NCBI RefSeq assembly: GCF_047663525.1
Contig: NC_092587.1
Location: forward strand, 34,649,001-34,713,000
DNA length: 64,000 bases
DNA from: Anas platyrhynchos
Lineage: Eukaryota; Chordata; Aves; Anseriformes; Anatidae
Direction of reading: 5' to 3'
Under the pieces are notes generated by a model that was not told the origin of the DNA, searched no databases, and worked only from the letters and a program-made list of their open reading frames with translations. How positions within the stretch are numbered: the first letter of the stretch is position 1; each line of letters starts with the position of its first letter. Below are positions 47,001 to 58,774 of the stretch, in pieces. The translations under genes and the position numbers were made by a program.

Positions 47001-48515
47001 ATCACTAAGGGCAGAAATTTTTCTTGTGGAATCCACTCCACGTACTGCAGTGCACTCCACAGAGATATCCACCACCTAGAAACCACCCTAGAAGCAGCAC
47101 AGTCCCAGGGTGAATGCATACTAGTGAACTCTGACACTAAGATGTATGCCTGGATCTATATAGTGCACACAGTGATTTAGGTCAGTCATTGACTGTAAAT
47201 GCATATTTTTAATGGAAATACTTTAACAGTGCTGGATATGTTTTTAGGGGACTGTGTTTATTTTATTTTAATTTTTGTGGTGGAAGGACGGCATTTGGCA
47301 TATTGCATCTGATAAATTTTATAGATTAGATTAGGTAAGGGTTGATTTCATTGTCACAGAAAATCTCAATTTAAGTGCAAACCTCTATGCTTTCTACTTC
47401 AGGGACATAGAGTGCTATTTAATTGGTTTGTGTATTGCTTGCTGATTTTTGATACTTTAATAAAACCCTTTGGCATTACTGTGGTTTCCCATTTCCTTAC
47501 AATTAAGCAGACTACAGGTCTTTAATACAAATGCAGAGCTTTATTAAACTGGTGAATACATGTATATGCAAGAAGAAACTCTGCATCACTGCAGTCCAAC
47601 CTGCTGATTGTTAACAAGATGTAGAATGACTTTTAAAATTATCAAACAATGAAGCAATGTTTAATCTAAAAATAATAAAAAAGTGTTAATTAAAACTAAA
47701 GCACAGCTTGTAAATAAAATTTTTAAATTTGCTGTAGGCAAACTCAATGGCAGTGATCTATTTTCTTCCATGCTCCTACCTTTTCTCTTATGCACAATGT
47801 GCAGTCATCTCAGAGATGAATAAGTGAGGAGTATTTCCTCTGTTCCTCTTGTAGTTACTTGAGCTCTACATACCCTAAAATATGTGAATGTAGCCAGTAA
47901 ATCCCATATCTGTCTACTTGCTTGTACCCTACCTAATGGATTTATCAATACTGTATAGCAGTAACCTTCCTGATTCTCTTTGCTCGTATTTTGGAAATTT
48001 GTGAGGAATCCAGAGCCAGGGGAAACCCAATTCATCTGCAAAAGCTGACATTCCAAGGTGTTGTATGGATAGAACAACCAGAGAAAGATCTCAACCTGAG
48101 ATGGAAATTAATCATATTTTGTTGTGCCTTTCAGCTGCAGCAGTCTATATATAGGCGCCTTTAGGTCATTTGGATTAAGCCTTTTTTTTTTTCAGTCTGC
48201 CTAAATTAAGCTGAGAGGCTTGACTTGCACTGATACAATGAAGGACCACCAATCTTGCATAAGTCAGATGGGACAGTCACATACCTGCTTGATAGCTTAT
48301 GAAGACAAGTCTTCCTGAGCCTGTTCCAGGAAACAATATGAGGCTGATCCTAAAGATAAACTATCAATAGGGTTGAGATTATCTCTGAAGGGAGCAAAAC
48401 CCATGTGCTTGCACAAGGATGTGTTGAATCAATGGCTGTGATGAAAACATCCTGAGCACCTGCTCTGCTTTATAGACCTCTGCTCCACAAACCTGTTCAG
48501 GTTTCCATGATCTCA
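44084..48515. other. Mostly AT-rich non-coding DNA
   Basis: No recognised gene. The minus-strand frame 46845-47077 (see findings) looks somewhat protein-like but has no recognised motif. Pairs of overlapping frames at 45309-45650 (+) are unremarkable. A TATATATAGG string lies near 48146. Confidence 0.45.
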
Positions 48516-48639
48516 TTACTTTCGGGTCGTGAAGAGAATTTGTTCTGCATCTCTTTTTAATACCTCTTTGAAGATTTGAATGTCAGCTTCATACTCAGGC
48601 TTCAGGGTAGCATGTCTGGTCCATCTGATCTCAGAGGAC
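48516..48639 (-). CDS. Candidate coding exon, unidentified protein
   Basis: On the minus strand a strong acceptor (TTTTTCCTTTCCTTTCCAG, ending at 48640) opens a frame with one leading base followed by 40 sense codons. The peptide starts SSEIRWTRHATLKPEYEADI and ends RDAEQILFTTRK, followed by TAA at 48516-48518. The other two frames stop early. It is hydrophilic, charged and helix-like. It can be read either as a terminal exon ending at TAA, or as a 120-bp internal exon using a weaker donor (AAA|GTAATG, intron side starting 48519). I do not recognise the protein and found no neighbouring exon. It looks more like real coding sequence than any other non-CR1 frame here, but this rests on composition and splice context only. 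Confidence 0.35.
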
Positions 48640-48882
48640 CTGGAAAGGAAAGGAAAAATCCAACCTTTTTATTTTAAAGGAAAGAAGTATTCTCCCTACT
48701 TTTTTGTACTGTACATACCACACTGAGGAGGTGAGACTTTCCACAGGGAGGACAAGGTGAGGGTGCACAAAGGAATTCAGGTCAGCAGCCACTGTCTAAA
48801 CTAAATAAACCTAGCTGTAAGGACGTAGCTAAAATTTAAGAATATCTGATTTGTAAGGCTATCTGATTAACAGCTATTCAGC

Positions 48883-48950
48883 AGAATAAAAATAAATGAA
48901 TAAATAAATAAAAAATAGAGAGAGAGAGAAAGAGAGAGAGAGAGAAAGAT
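48883..48950 (+). repeat. (AAAT)n followed by (GA)n
   Basis: AAATAAATG units, then an imperfect GA tract with GAAA interruptions. Confidence 0.9.
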
Positions 48951-49249
48951 GGGAAAAGCAGTGGATTAAACATATACATATATCAAGTTTAAAGAACAGT
49001 ACATAATTGAGGTCACACTAAAAGCCAGAACTCTTACATCTGATTGATGGGCCACTGAAGGAGCTGCTCAGACATGACCTTGGTCAGGTTCAACCAAAAC
49101 TGTGTAACTGATAAGCAAGGGGGGAAAAAGATAATTATGTGAAAGTGCAAACTCCAGTATATTTCAGAGGGACTATGGAACCAAGCTAATCTTATTAAAA
49201 TATATTTCAAGGGGATTGCAAGAGCCTATGATACTTAAGAGATGTCTGG

Positions 49250-49352
49250 GAAAAAATAATAATAAATAATAATAAATATAATAATAATTAAAAAGTAGAT
49301 AAAAAAAAAGAGGGAAAAAAAAAAGGAAAAGGGAAAAAAAAGGAAAAGGGAG
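49250..49352 (+). repeat. (AAT)n then A/G low-complexity
   Basis: AATAATAAAT units (49250-49290), then long A runs broken by GG and GGG. Confidence 0.9.
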
Positions 49353-49379
49353 ACATCATGGAGGAACAGGCATTGGAAA

Positions 49380-50045
49380 ATTGGAGAGGGGTGAGAATAC
49401 AAGGGGTAGCTATGTGCAAGCTGATTTCTGGTCAATACACTTGCCTATCCAAGTCTGATCACCACTGCTTGGAAAGCCCCAGGGTCATAGACTGTAACTG
49501 GGCAGGGGATCAGTGTCCAAGCAAGGATATTAGACTGACTTAAAGTCCACACTGTCAACCAAAGGAGTATCAGATGTGTTAGTGACTGGAAACTGGGAGA
49601 CTGAGGGTGTGTGTAGGCCCCACTAGCAAATTTCAGTCCTGATCAGACAGAGAGGAAGGAGGGATTTGGCGGTCTGTGTTGTGCATGGTTATGTGCATGT
49701 TTCGTCAGTTTCTAAGTAGGTCTCCAAAGGCACCAGTCTCCAGTCTGCATTAAGCTCTGTGTCTGGCCATGTTTGTATTGTGTGTACATTCGTATCTTCA
49801 ATTTGTGTCTTCGTTTTGTAGCCTTACTACAGGCTGATCCTGGAATTGGGACCAGCAGCAGACATGTATGACTGGGAGGAGAAATCCCTTGTGTTTAAAG
49901 ACTCAGGATCTAGCTTCCCTTAACACTAACAGAAGATCAGCTTCAAAATGCAAGTTCTTCTGGAGACCAGTTTTGCACACATACGCCAATGCAACTTTAT
50001 GATAAGGAGAAACCTGTCACTGCTGGGGATCTGCCAGCATTAAGC
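49380..50045 (+). mobile_element. Probable old LTR/ERV-derived repeat, second copy
   Basis: Shares a colinear run of blocks with the minus strand of 25530-26190: CCAAGTCTGATCACCACTGC; GGGTGTGTGTAGGCCCCACT with AGCAAATTTCAGTCCTG; and TGTGCATGGTTATGTGCATG. Later parts (ACTACAGGCTGATCCTGGAA, TTGGGACCAGCAGCAGACAT) also sound like avian LTR material as I remember it. No TG...CA ends or target-site duplication could be fixed, and no coding frame is preserved. The repeat nature rests on the two copies within this window; the LTR class is inference. Confidence 0.45.
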
Positions 50046-50310
50046 TGAGCCAGAAGAGTTCCCAGTCCACAGCCAAGCTATACAGGCTACTCTGTGTGTG
50101 TCCACAGACATTGTCTGCAGATGATCAGGCAGGTCATTGCTGTCTGTAGTGATTGGGTTAATTAGGAACCTGGATTTGAATAGAAATCCTTCCAGTTGTG
50201 CTGAAAACATCAGGACTCTTTCCCTACCCCACAGAAGAAAAAGGTAGTGCAGTTTAGTTTCATTAAAACTGCAAAACATACATACTCAATGAAAGGGTTA
50301 TTGACAAAAA

Positions 50311-50448
50311 TAAATAAATTAATTAATTAATTAATTAATTAAGGTTCCTCTATTACTCCTACAATATTAAATAAGAAATAAAAAATAAAGGATGGGAAAA
50401 AAAAAAAAAAAAGAAAAAGAAAAAGAAAAAGAAAAAAGAGAGAGAGTT
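50311..50448 (+). repeat. (AATT)n and A/(GAAAAA)n low-complexity tracts
   Basis: (AATT)n at 50311-50342, an AT-rich gap, then A-runs and GAAAAA units at 50396-50448 ending in (GA)n. Confidence 0.9.
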
Positions 50449-53400
50449 CAGCTTATACACATGTAAGGGTAGATTTCAAAAAAACAGGTTTGCTTATTAC
50501 CATGTTATTGATGGGAATACAGTGTAGTATGACAGAGCAACTCCCCCATCACTTGATCTGGACCACATATCCCAGTACACCTACCCCTGATCAGATCTCT
50601 GAGGAGTAAATCAGCTCATGCTGCTTAGCAGATTACTGCTTCTGCTCACACTAGCTCACTGAGAGCTGGCTCAGGCATCTCTACAGTCTGCTGTGTAGAT
50701 GCTCCAAAGTGCATGCAGATCAGCGCACACTGCAGTATTTAACTCCTCAGTTCACACTGAGGTATTCCCACCACATTTTTTTTGTTGGAAATATGAATAT
50801 AGCATGTTGACATTCTAAGTCTACAAACACCTATATTTCAAACAAACTCATTTATGTACTTAGTGGTTGATCCACAGCCCACTAGAGACAATGGGAAGAC
50901 TGCCATTAACTTCACATCAGGCTCATAAAAAATGAGGCAGATAAGTCCATTAATGTTAATGAGAGTCATGCATATAAATCATCTAACCACTGATGAAAAA
51001 ATAAACCTTTTTCTGTTCTGCTTTTTATGCAGCTTCCACAGTCTGTGATGTTCACACTCCTCCAACAGCATTTTGAACACAAAAGTGTTTCCAACAGCCA
51101 CATCTTTCCAGAGATTTTGCTTTATGTCAACATGAGTCAAGATGCATGTAGACAGAATACATTTAACTATGCAGTCATAAAAAAATTCTGTTTTTACATG
51201 GTTATGAATGGGCTTAAAACTCAGTGAAATCATTTCACATAAGTCAAATAATTATTTCTCATTTTTGTTTAGAAATCACATTAACAATACTTGTTTTTCT
51301 TTAAAATTCACAAACAAAAACAAACATCAATTTTCCTAAATTTGCATTTTAACTTTTTTTAAAAAGAGTTATTTTCCTTTTTTTATCCCGTCCTCAAAGA
51401 TGATGAGTTTTTCACTCCCATCTAGATTGCTTCACATTACCTTATCATCATACAAAATCTCTTGCCCTACAAAGAAGACATACACAGACATCCAGGGGCA
51501 GAATTACAGTGGTGTAAAATTGGTCCTATTTGTTTTAGCTCACTTTTCTTCTTTACACATTGGGTCAGTCCTGAGTAGGCCAGATAATATTAGACCACAC
51601 GGCATATCATTAATTCTGTCCTAATATATTAGTATGTAGCGGGCTTTTTTGTGGCTTCTAAAGCTTAAAGCTTTTTTTTTTTCACTCATTACTTATTCAC
51701 ACATACACACACACACACAAGTATTTTATGAATTTTTATTTCTATAACTATATATGGACATTTTAAAATAAACTTTTTTTGTATATAGAAGGAAAAATAT
51801 ATTTTGTGCTGTAACTTCACTAACATTTAAATTTGAGAGGAATTTTAATAGCATTCCAGAGTCTCCATTTTCCTGTTCATTTCAATAATGATGGATGGTC
51901 AACACAAAGTGCAGGAAAAAGGAGCTATCATTAACAATTTGTCACCAGTAGGAGATATTAGGATTCTAGAAAGCACTGCAAATGGATTTTTAGTTTTCAA
52001 GACTCGAATTCAACTGCTTTGCTCCACCAAGTTAGTCTTGCTTTGGTTCCTTATCCTTAACTTGTTAATGTGGCACATTAATTATAGCCTCTCATATGTT
52101 CATTCTTTCAGGTCCCTGTGTCTGGAAATGTTGCCACTCAAATAGCAAAGTGCAAGCTTTCCATCATTCTAATAGTTAAATAATGGCAAGGCTATGCAAT
52201 TGAAACAGCATGAAAGGTCACCTTGACAATACCCTGACTGGTAAAAAGTAGCTTAAGGCATCACAGCTCTTTATTATGAACGAGTCGACTGAGTTTATAA
52301 CTATTCAGGATATTTTAATAACTTTCAAGTTTGACATAAAGCAAGAAATGCCATTTTGGAATTCCTGCAGACAAGCAAAAACATCAAATATAAACACGGT
52401 ATTTACAAAGTATGCTTTTGACCATATTGAGAAACAACAAAGCGGGGCCTGGAGGGTGTCTGAACCAATGAGAAAGCTTTTCAAATGGCTGGCACAGGTA
52501 GACAGCATGAAATTTAAACCTGAACAAAAGTCCATAAGAAGCTTTAGTCACCAGTAAGGTTCTCAGAAAGCTCTGTTTTCAGGATTTAAGGAGCAAAGGC
52601 ATGGAACGGAGACCTTGTACTGAGAGGATTGTCATTTGCCTTTCTTAAATTGCCTTAGGTATGTTTTATGGTAGGACAAGGGAAGGAATGGTATTCATGT
52701 GTTGCTCTGTTGGAGGCAGGACCAAGACTACATACTTCCCAGACTCAACTCAGCAATATGACATCTGGTAAAACTGTAAAGCAGATTCAAGTTTTTTTTC
52801 ACCTGCATTTTTTTTTCTTACCTGAACCTTTGATTTTCAATATGCTTTTTCATCTACACGTGCTAATGAACTGCAGCTTATTTTTCTAAATTATAGAGCT
52901 AGAATGCTTATAAATGGATATGCTCAGTGAGTAAGTTTAGTAAAGAGAGTGGAGCTAACACAGACACAAACTGCCTTGTCGTTCCTTATTGTGTTTCCTC
53001 TCAGAACTATAATTGCAGTATAAGGTCCTTATGTTAGATGCTTTAACAACATGTGAGGGAAGAGTCGAGTTATATGGATTTGGCTAATAAACACATTATT
53101 AACTGAGATCCAGTTAAGTCAGCATTTTAGCTTCCAGTTGTCTGGTATATTTGTGTATCCTTACAAAGACATAAAAAGGGGGAAAATAATTAGTACTATG
53201 CTGATCTAGTCATCAGGAACATTAAGTAAAACCCTGAATTTGGAAGTCCTGGATACTTCGCTGCATGCATCAATACTTAAGGATCCATCTTTCAAGTAGC
53301 TATTAATCTTTTACATTAATATTACTACCGCACAAATTTCTGTATAATCAAAGTTCAATCAAAGCACAGGGCTGGATATTAAGACTGACAGAACACGATC

Positions 53401-54619
53401 ATACACATAGGAGCTGTAACTTCCTTCACTGAGCAAGGTCTAGCTGCTTGCCTGAGAGTAAATAAATCAGTACATCTTCAAGGTTCTTTTACTATTTCAT
53501 CATCTAGTTTCTAATGCTGGTACTGAGGGAACAGAAAACCACAACATGTTAATGAAAGACTTACAACACAACTTAAACAGCATTTTCCTGCTGTCTAAAC
53601 AGTCCCTGAATTATGACAGTATTTTAATAGGTATCATCAGTAAAAGAAAGGCTAATACATATATAAACTGTAAAAACAGAAAACAATCAGGGTTGTTAGT
53701 GTAAGACAAGAGCACGTAAAGGTTTGCTTCCTGACGAGGTTCATCAGAACAACTATTCTGCTCTGAAAGGTGAAGGCCAAGTGGTGCAGCTTGCCAGCAG
53801 CATACCATGCAGCTCTGATTTAGAACAGTATATCAATGCAGTCTTATTTTAGCAGTAATTGAGAAGGGTTAGATCTGCATTTCCAGAGGCCATCTCTCAA
53901 GACATGACACAAAATCTTGTGTTTCAATAGGAATATTTGCCAGCACACATGCCTCCATTGCAAATTCTACCTAAACAGCCATTTTGTCTTTCCTTTCATA
54001 AAGGCAACAACCTATATAGAAACATCCTGTGGATGTATCTGACATTTTTAAGGCATGGAGTCACATTGTAAGAGATGTCCACATTCTTCACCTCTGTCCT
54101 TCCAAAATTCATTTAGGTATGACATGTGATTCAGCTGCATGCTCTAAGACATTTGTCACAATAGTTTCTTTAGGAACTGGGTAACAACGTTTGCAGAAGC
54201 ATTTATGTAGGTGATAGCTATATTTTACCAACCACAGCACTAAAGTCACAGTGTTCCCAGACATGTGTCTATCCAACTCCAACCTGTCCACTGGACAAGT
54301 TTTGCTAGTGCCCACTTCCACTTCTGGGACCTTTTACAATACCCCAGATGTTTCTTATTGAAATCAGCTTCATGGTCAGCAGTGAGTCAAAAATCAGAAA
54401 AATAAAATGCCAAAATAAAACAAGAAGGACTCAAGTATAATTAAAAAAGCATCACAAAATTCTGCATATAATGATTGAATTCAAGTATTATTAGCTTATT
54501 TTTCTTTAATTTAACAATAAGTATAAATAATTAATTATTAATATTCATTAGTCATTATCTCCACACTGGATATGGATCCCCATTCATCAATGAGCTGAGC
54601 TGGATGAAGGGAACCTTTT
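50449..54619. other. Non-coding DNA, no gene recognised
   Basis: A short (CA)n lies at 51699-51720. The stretch 52140-52560 is complex and contains a 93-codon plus-strand frame (52276-52557) without a recognised motif; it could be a conserved non-coding element. The minus frame 54109-54321 is chance-sized. Confidence 0.5.
51699..51720 (+). repeat. (CA)n short microsatellite
   Basis: About ten CA/AC dinucleotides with one AT interruption. Confidence 0.9.
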
Positions 54620-54727
54620 TTCTTTTTTCTTTGTCTTTGTCTTTGTCTTTGTCTTTGTCTTTGTCTTTGTCTCTTTCCTTTTCCTTTTCCTTTTCCTTTT
54701 CTTTTTTTTTTTTTCTTTTTCTTTTTG
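54620..54727 (+). repeat. (TTTGTC)n, (TTTTCC)n and poly(T) compound repeat
   Basis: Hexamer TTTGTC about seven times (54630-54673), then TTTTCC about four times (54674-54700), then T-runs. On minus this reads as a K/R/Q/G repeat frame, which is an artefact. Confidence 0.95.
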
Positions 54728-57276
54728 TGAAAAAAAATAGCTCTTAAAGTCATTGTTTTGACATCCAGTTCACAAACCCACAGTAAAAGACCTGATCTTG
54801 CCAAAAGATTTGTGTATGATGTTTGACTACTGGTCATTTCTATCAGTCAAAATACATGACACATCTATGGTTTAAATAAATATTTGGAAATTCCCACTAG
54901 TATCAGGCTTTAACCCATCATGCATTTCAGTGTTCTTAGATAACAGCTCCATAAATGTTGACTTGCTGATGAAGCTGGACGAATGAGTTTGGACTTTCTC
55001 CACTAAGTTTGCCTGTGCACAGAGGTCTTTTATAATATAAATTTAAATACACAATCTGTTTTACAATGTTTTCCATCATCTCTTCTCTCCATATGTTCTC
55101 CCACTAGGTATCTAATGAGTTCTACATATGAGGGATGACAAGGGAATATGCCTGAGAAATAATTTGAGCAATTATGGCATATGGAGGCATTGTTTTTGAG
55201 TCGCTTTTGCCATGAACATTAGGCAGAGCATCTGGGACCAGATTCTGTCTACCTGCCCATGGACATTAGCAAAATCATCATCTTCCATTTGCAAATTCTG
55301 CTGAGGTAATCTGCCATACAGATAGGACCATTTCATCAGCTTTTATGATCAGAGAGCATATTGAAACACAGACAATTTATAGTTGGAAAAAAATATATAG
55401 ATATGTATGTTCTTATTCAGACAGAACAGTTTGAGCTGGAAACCATTTTAAAAGCTAATGATAGATACACATCATCTCTTCTCTTTTCTCCAAGAAGAAC
55501 TGCACAAGTAGCCTGGGTTCATTTCCAGGCCACTATTTATAAAAGAAATTTTTATCTTAAATATTTTGAATGGATCCCAGCTAAGGAGAAAATTTCTGAA
55601 GAAAAATAAAAAGAACAAAACAAAAGAGACTCAAACTCTAAATCAGTAAGAGGAAAATTCATATTATGTACACCCAAATATTGGCAAGGCATCCAGGATT
55701 AATCATAAAGAGAGAAGAAGAGAAAAGAAAAACTCCTTTATATAGAAACATAGTGATTAGAGCAACCAGTATACATTTTGTAAGTTCTTCATATGAAATT
55801 GAAATACTAAGACAAAAGGCAGGAGAATTTAAAATTAGTTTTCATCATGTTTGTTCTAACAGTAAGGAGAAAAGACATCAAGAGAATCAAACAATATGCT
55901 GATATAGGATAAACTTGAAACTCCACCTACTCTTCATTTCCAAGATAAAACTTGTATTGTCTCAGCAATACAGGTAGTATCAGAATTTTTACATGTGTTT
56001 TTTCCCATGGTGCAGTTGCAGTAATTTAAGCCAAGCCATAAATCTCAAACTACAGTGTCATTAGGGTATAGGAGGGAGAGAATAGCCCTGTCGTTGTAGA
56101 AAATCTAAATAGAATTTTATAGTTATTAATATAAATGTAATTTAAAGATTTTAATATGGAACTTTAACAGTGAGGGTTACATATGGGCAATAATACTTCT
56201 ATTACAGAAGCTATTTCTTGAACTTGGTTAGGCAATAACTGTTTTCAGAGCTAAAAAACAGCTATATTTCATGTCTATATGTTCAGTCATAGATAATATT
56301 GTTTTGATTAGTGATATTTAGTCAAGAAAATATATGAGCAAGGAATAAATGGATTTCTCTTCCCATTGCCATATAACATTACCTGTGTGGTAGCAAGGAG
56401 GAACCAGAAATAGAGGGAAGGCTGTTTAATCATTAATCTCAATAGGCATATGAACTTTAATAAACTTGCTCATTCAGAATTTTCTAAGCAAAATGATGAA
56501 CACTCTTAACTTCAGCTGAAGGCCTTATTCAAACCTGGTTGGAATCACCAAGGCACCATGCCATTTATTTAGTCTGGGCAAATCCTGAAGACAGAAGACA
56601 GACTTTTCTACCATTCTGGAGAACAGACCAAAGGACCTTCTGCCACCACCACACGAAGCCCCAGCCCAGACTTCTACATGATGCTAACAGTATGCAGAAT
56701 CCACAGCCCATAACCCACATCTCTGGTGATGAAAATATACTACAATGGTTTTGCCTGGCCTGGCATCCCACTGACAGAAGTCTGACAAAGAACAGAATCA
56801 TTGCCTTATAAAATAGTTCACAGCTGTCACTAGCAATGGTCCTCTTGCCAGACAGTCTCAAGTTAGTTTTGGATTAACAGATGTTGGCAACACTTGCCAT
56901 CACCTGTCAAAAAAAAAGTCGAAAATTAAGCCTTTTTATATACTACCTCTTGTAATCACCACATAACAAGTGCATGAATACAGAAGATTCAAAAAACCCA
57001 GCCATGGAAGACATTTTTTCTAAAATATTTGCAATGAATGACTGTAAGTGGTAGCTGAAAATTATGTAACATCTTATGGAAACAAGTTCAAAGATGCAAT
57101 GTGGAAATAGTTTCTCGTGGTATAAAAGTATAAACAAAAAATTTTCAGGACACAAACTGTATTATGAAGACTAACCAAGTGATTAGGTAATTCTCATTAT
57201 TCCATTTAATACCACTGAAACCATGAGAAATCATTTAGTGACATCATATTGTTCAGGTGTGACATGTTTTGCTATA
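54728..57276. other. AT-rich non-coding DNA
   Basis: Nothing recognised. The part 56520-56870 is less AT-rich and has overlapping frames on both strands (90 and 98 residues), which is typical of chance frames where stops are scarce. Confidence 0.5.
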
Positions 57277-58521
57277 GAGCTACCTATGGAGCAGATCCTC
57301 TTGGGAGTCATCATGAGGCACTTGAAGGGCAAGCAGGCGATCAGGCCCAGCCAGCATGGGTTTATGGAAGGCAGGTCCTGCTTGACGAACCTGATCTCCT
57401 TCTACGACAAAGTGACGCGCTGGGTGGATGAGGGAAAGGCTGTGGATGTGGTCTACCTTGACTTCAGCAAGGCTTTTGACACCGTCTCCCACAGCATTCT
57501 CCTCAAGAAACTGGCTGCTCTTGGCTTGGACTGGCGCATGCTTCATTGGCTTAGAAACTGGCTGGATAGCCGGGCCCAAAGAGTTGTGGTAAATGGAGCC
57601 AAGTCCACTTGGAGGCCAGTCACTAGTGGCGTTCCCCAGGGCTCGGTGCTGGGGCCGGTCCTCTTTAACATCTTCATCAATGATCTGGATGACGGCATTG
57701 AGTGCACCCTCAGTAAGTTTGCAGATGACACCAAGCTAGGTGCGTGTGTCGATCTGCTCGAGGGTAGGAAGGCTCTGCAGGAGGATCTGGATAGGCTGCA
57801 CCGATGGGCTGAGGTCAACTGTATGAAGTTCAACAAGGCCAAGTGCCGGGTCCTGCACCTGGGGCGCAACAACCCCAAGCAGAGCTACAGGCTGGGAGAG
57901 GAATGGTTGGAGAGCTGCCAGGCAGAGAAGGACCTGGGAGTGATGGTGGACAGTCGGCTGAATATGAGCCAGCAGTGTGCTCAGGTGGCCAAGAAGGCCA
58001 ACGGCATCCTGGCTTGTATCAGAAACACTGTGACCAGCAGGGCTAGGGAGGTGATCGTCCCCCTGTACTCGGCTCTGGTGAGGCCGCACCTCGAGTACTG
58101 TGTTCAGTTTTGGGCCCCTCGCTACAAGAAGGACATCGAGGTGCTTGAGCGGGTCCAAAGAAGGGCGACGAAGCTGGTGAGGGGTCTGGAGAGCAAGTCC
58201 TATGAGGAGCGGCTGAAGGAGCTGGGCTTGTTCAGCCTAGAGAAGAGGAGGCTCAGGGGTGACCTTATTGCTCTGTATAAGTACATTAAAGGAGGCTGTA
58301 GCGAGGTGGGGGTTGGCCTGTTCTCCCATGTGCCTGGTGACAGGACGAGGGGGAATGGGCTAAAGTTACGCCAGGGGAGTTTTAGGTTAGATGTTAGGAA
58401 GAATTTCTTTACTGAAAGGGTTGTTAGGCACTGGAACGGGCTGCCCAGGGATGTGGTGGAGTCACCATCCCTGGAAGTCTTCAAAAGACGTTTAGATGTA
58501 GAGCTTAGGGATATGGTTTAG
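57223..58521 (+). CDS. CR1 ORF2 C-terminal part: reverse transcriptase (truncated)
   Basis: The frame encodes 432 residues; about the first 20 come from flanking DNA, so the ATG at 57223 is accidental and the native start is lost. Reverse-transcriptase boxes are present in order: motif [14 protein letters not shown] (Asp80 and Asp86), motif [15 protein letters not shown] (residues 135-148), and the catalytic FADD box (residues 166-169, FADDTKLG). Then follow the CR1 C-terminal signatures [30 protein letters not shown] and [20 protein letters not shown]. It ends at TAG 58519-58521. The N-terminal endonuclease domain and the start of the reverse transcriptase are missing, so the element cannot retrotranspose on its own. 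Confidence 0.95.
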   Translation: MRNHLVTSYCSGVTCFAIELPMEQILLGVIMRHLKGKQAIRPSQHGFMEGRSCLTNLISFYDKVTRWVDEGKAVDVVYLDFSKAFDTVSHSILLKKLAALGLDWRMLHWLRNWLDSRAQRVVVNGAKSTWRPVTSGVPQGSVLGPVLFNIFINDLDDGIECTLSKFADDTKLGACVDLLEGRKALQEDLDRLHRWAEVNCMKFNKAKCRVLHLGRNNPKQSYRLGEEWLESCQAEKDLGVMVDSRLNMSQQCAQVAKKANGILACIRNTVTSRAREVIVPLYSALVRPHLEYCVQFWAPRYKKDIEVLERVQRRATKLVRGLESKSYEERLKELGLFSLEKRRLRGDLIALYKYIKGGCSEVGVGLFSHVPGDRTRGNGLKLRQGSFRLDVRKNFFTERVVRHWNGLPRDVVESPSLEVFKRRLDVELRDMV

Positions 58522-58608
58522 TGGGGACTGTTAGTGTTAGGTTAGAGGTTGGACTCGATGATCTTGAGGTCTCTTCCAACCTAGAAATTCTGTGATTCTG
58601 TGATTCTA
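57277..58608 (+). mobile_element. Young CR1 LINE, 5'-truncated
   Basis: A 1.33-kb copy running from within ORF2 to the complete 3' end. CR1 similarity begins near CTATGGAGCAGATCCTC and the element ends with GAAATTCTGTGATTCTGTGA then TTCTA. It is markedly GC-richer than the flanks. The reading frame is unbroken to its natural stop, so the insertion is recent compared with every other CR1 here. 5' truncation is usual for LINE insertion by target-primed reverse transcription. CR1 seldom leaves clear target-site duplications, and none is obvious. Confidence 0.97.
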
Positions 58609-58757
58609 TCTATTGGCAGAAAGAAACTAGAGATTAAGGCAACTTTGCTGTTATAGACCAAAACTATGTTCCCTTATCTTGGTTAACAACAGATTTGTAA
58701 AATTCAGGGCATGAAGGAGGAGGCAGTAAATCAACAGAAAAGGATGCCAATCACCTT

Positions 58758-58774
58758 TTGTTGTTGTTGTTGTT
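58758..58774 (+). repeat. (TTG)n short microsatellite
   Basis: Five TTG units. Confidence 0.85.

Noticed and set aside
54538-54837. Basic K/R/Q/G-rich 99-codon minus frame
   Set aside because: It is a translation of the (TTTGTC)n, (TTTTCC)n and poly(T) compound repeat.
56539-56861. 90-codon plus and 98-codon minus frames facing each other
   Set aside because: They are mutual shadows in a stretch with few stops, without motif or splice context.
57280-58484. Minus-strand frames of 94-140 codons inside the CR1
   Set aside because: They are shadows of the reverse-transcriptase frame on the opposite strand in GC-rich DNA.
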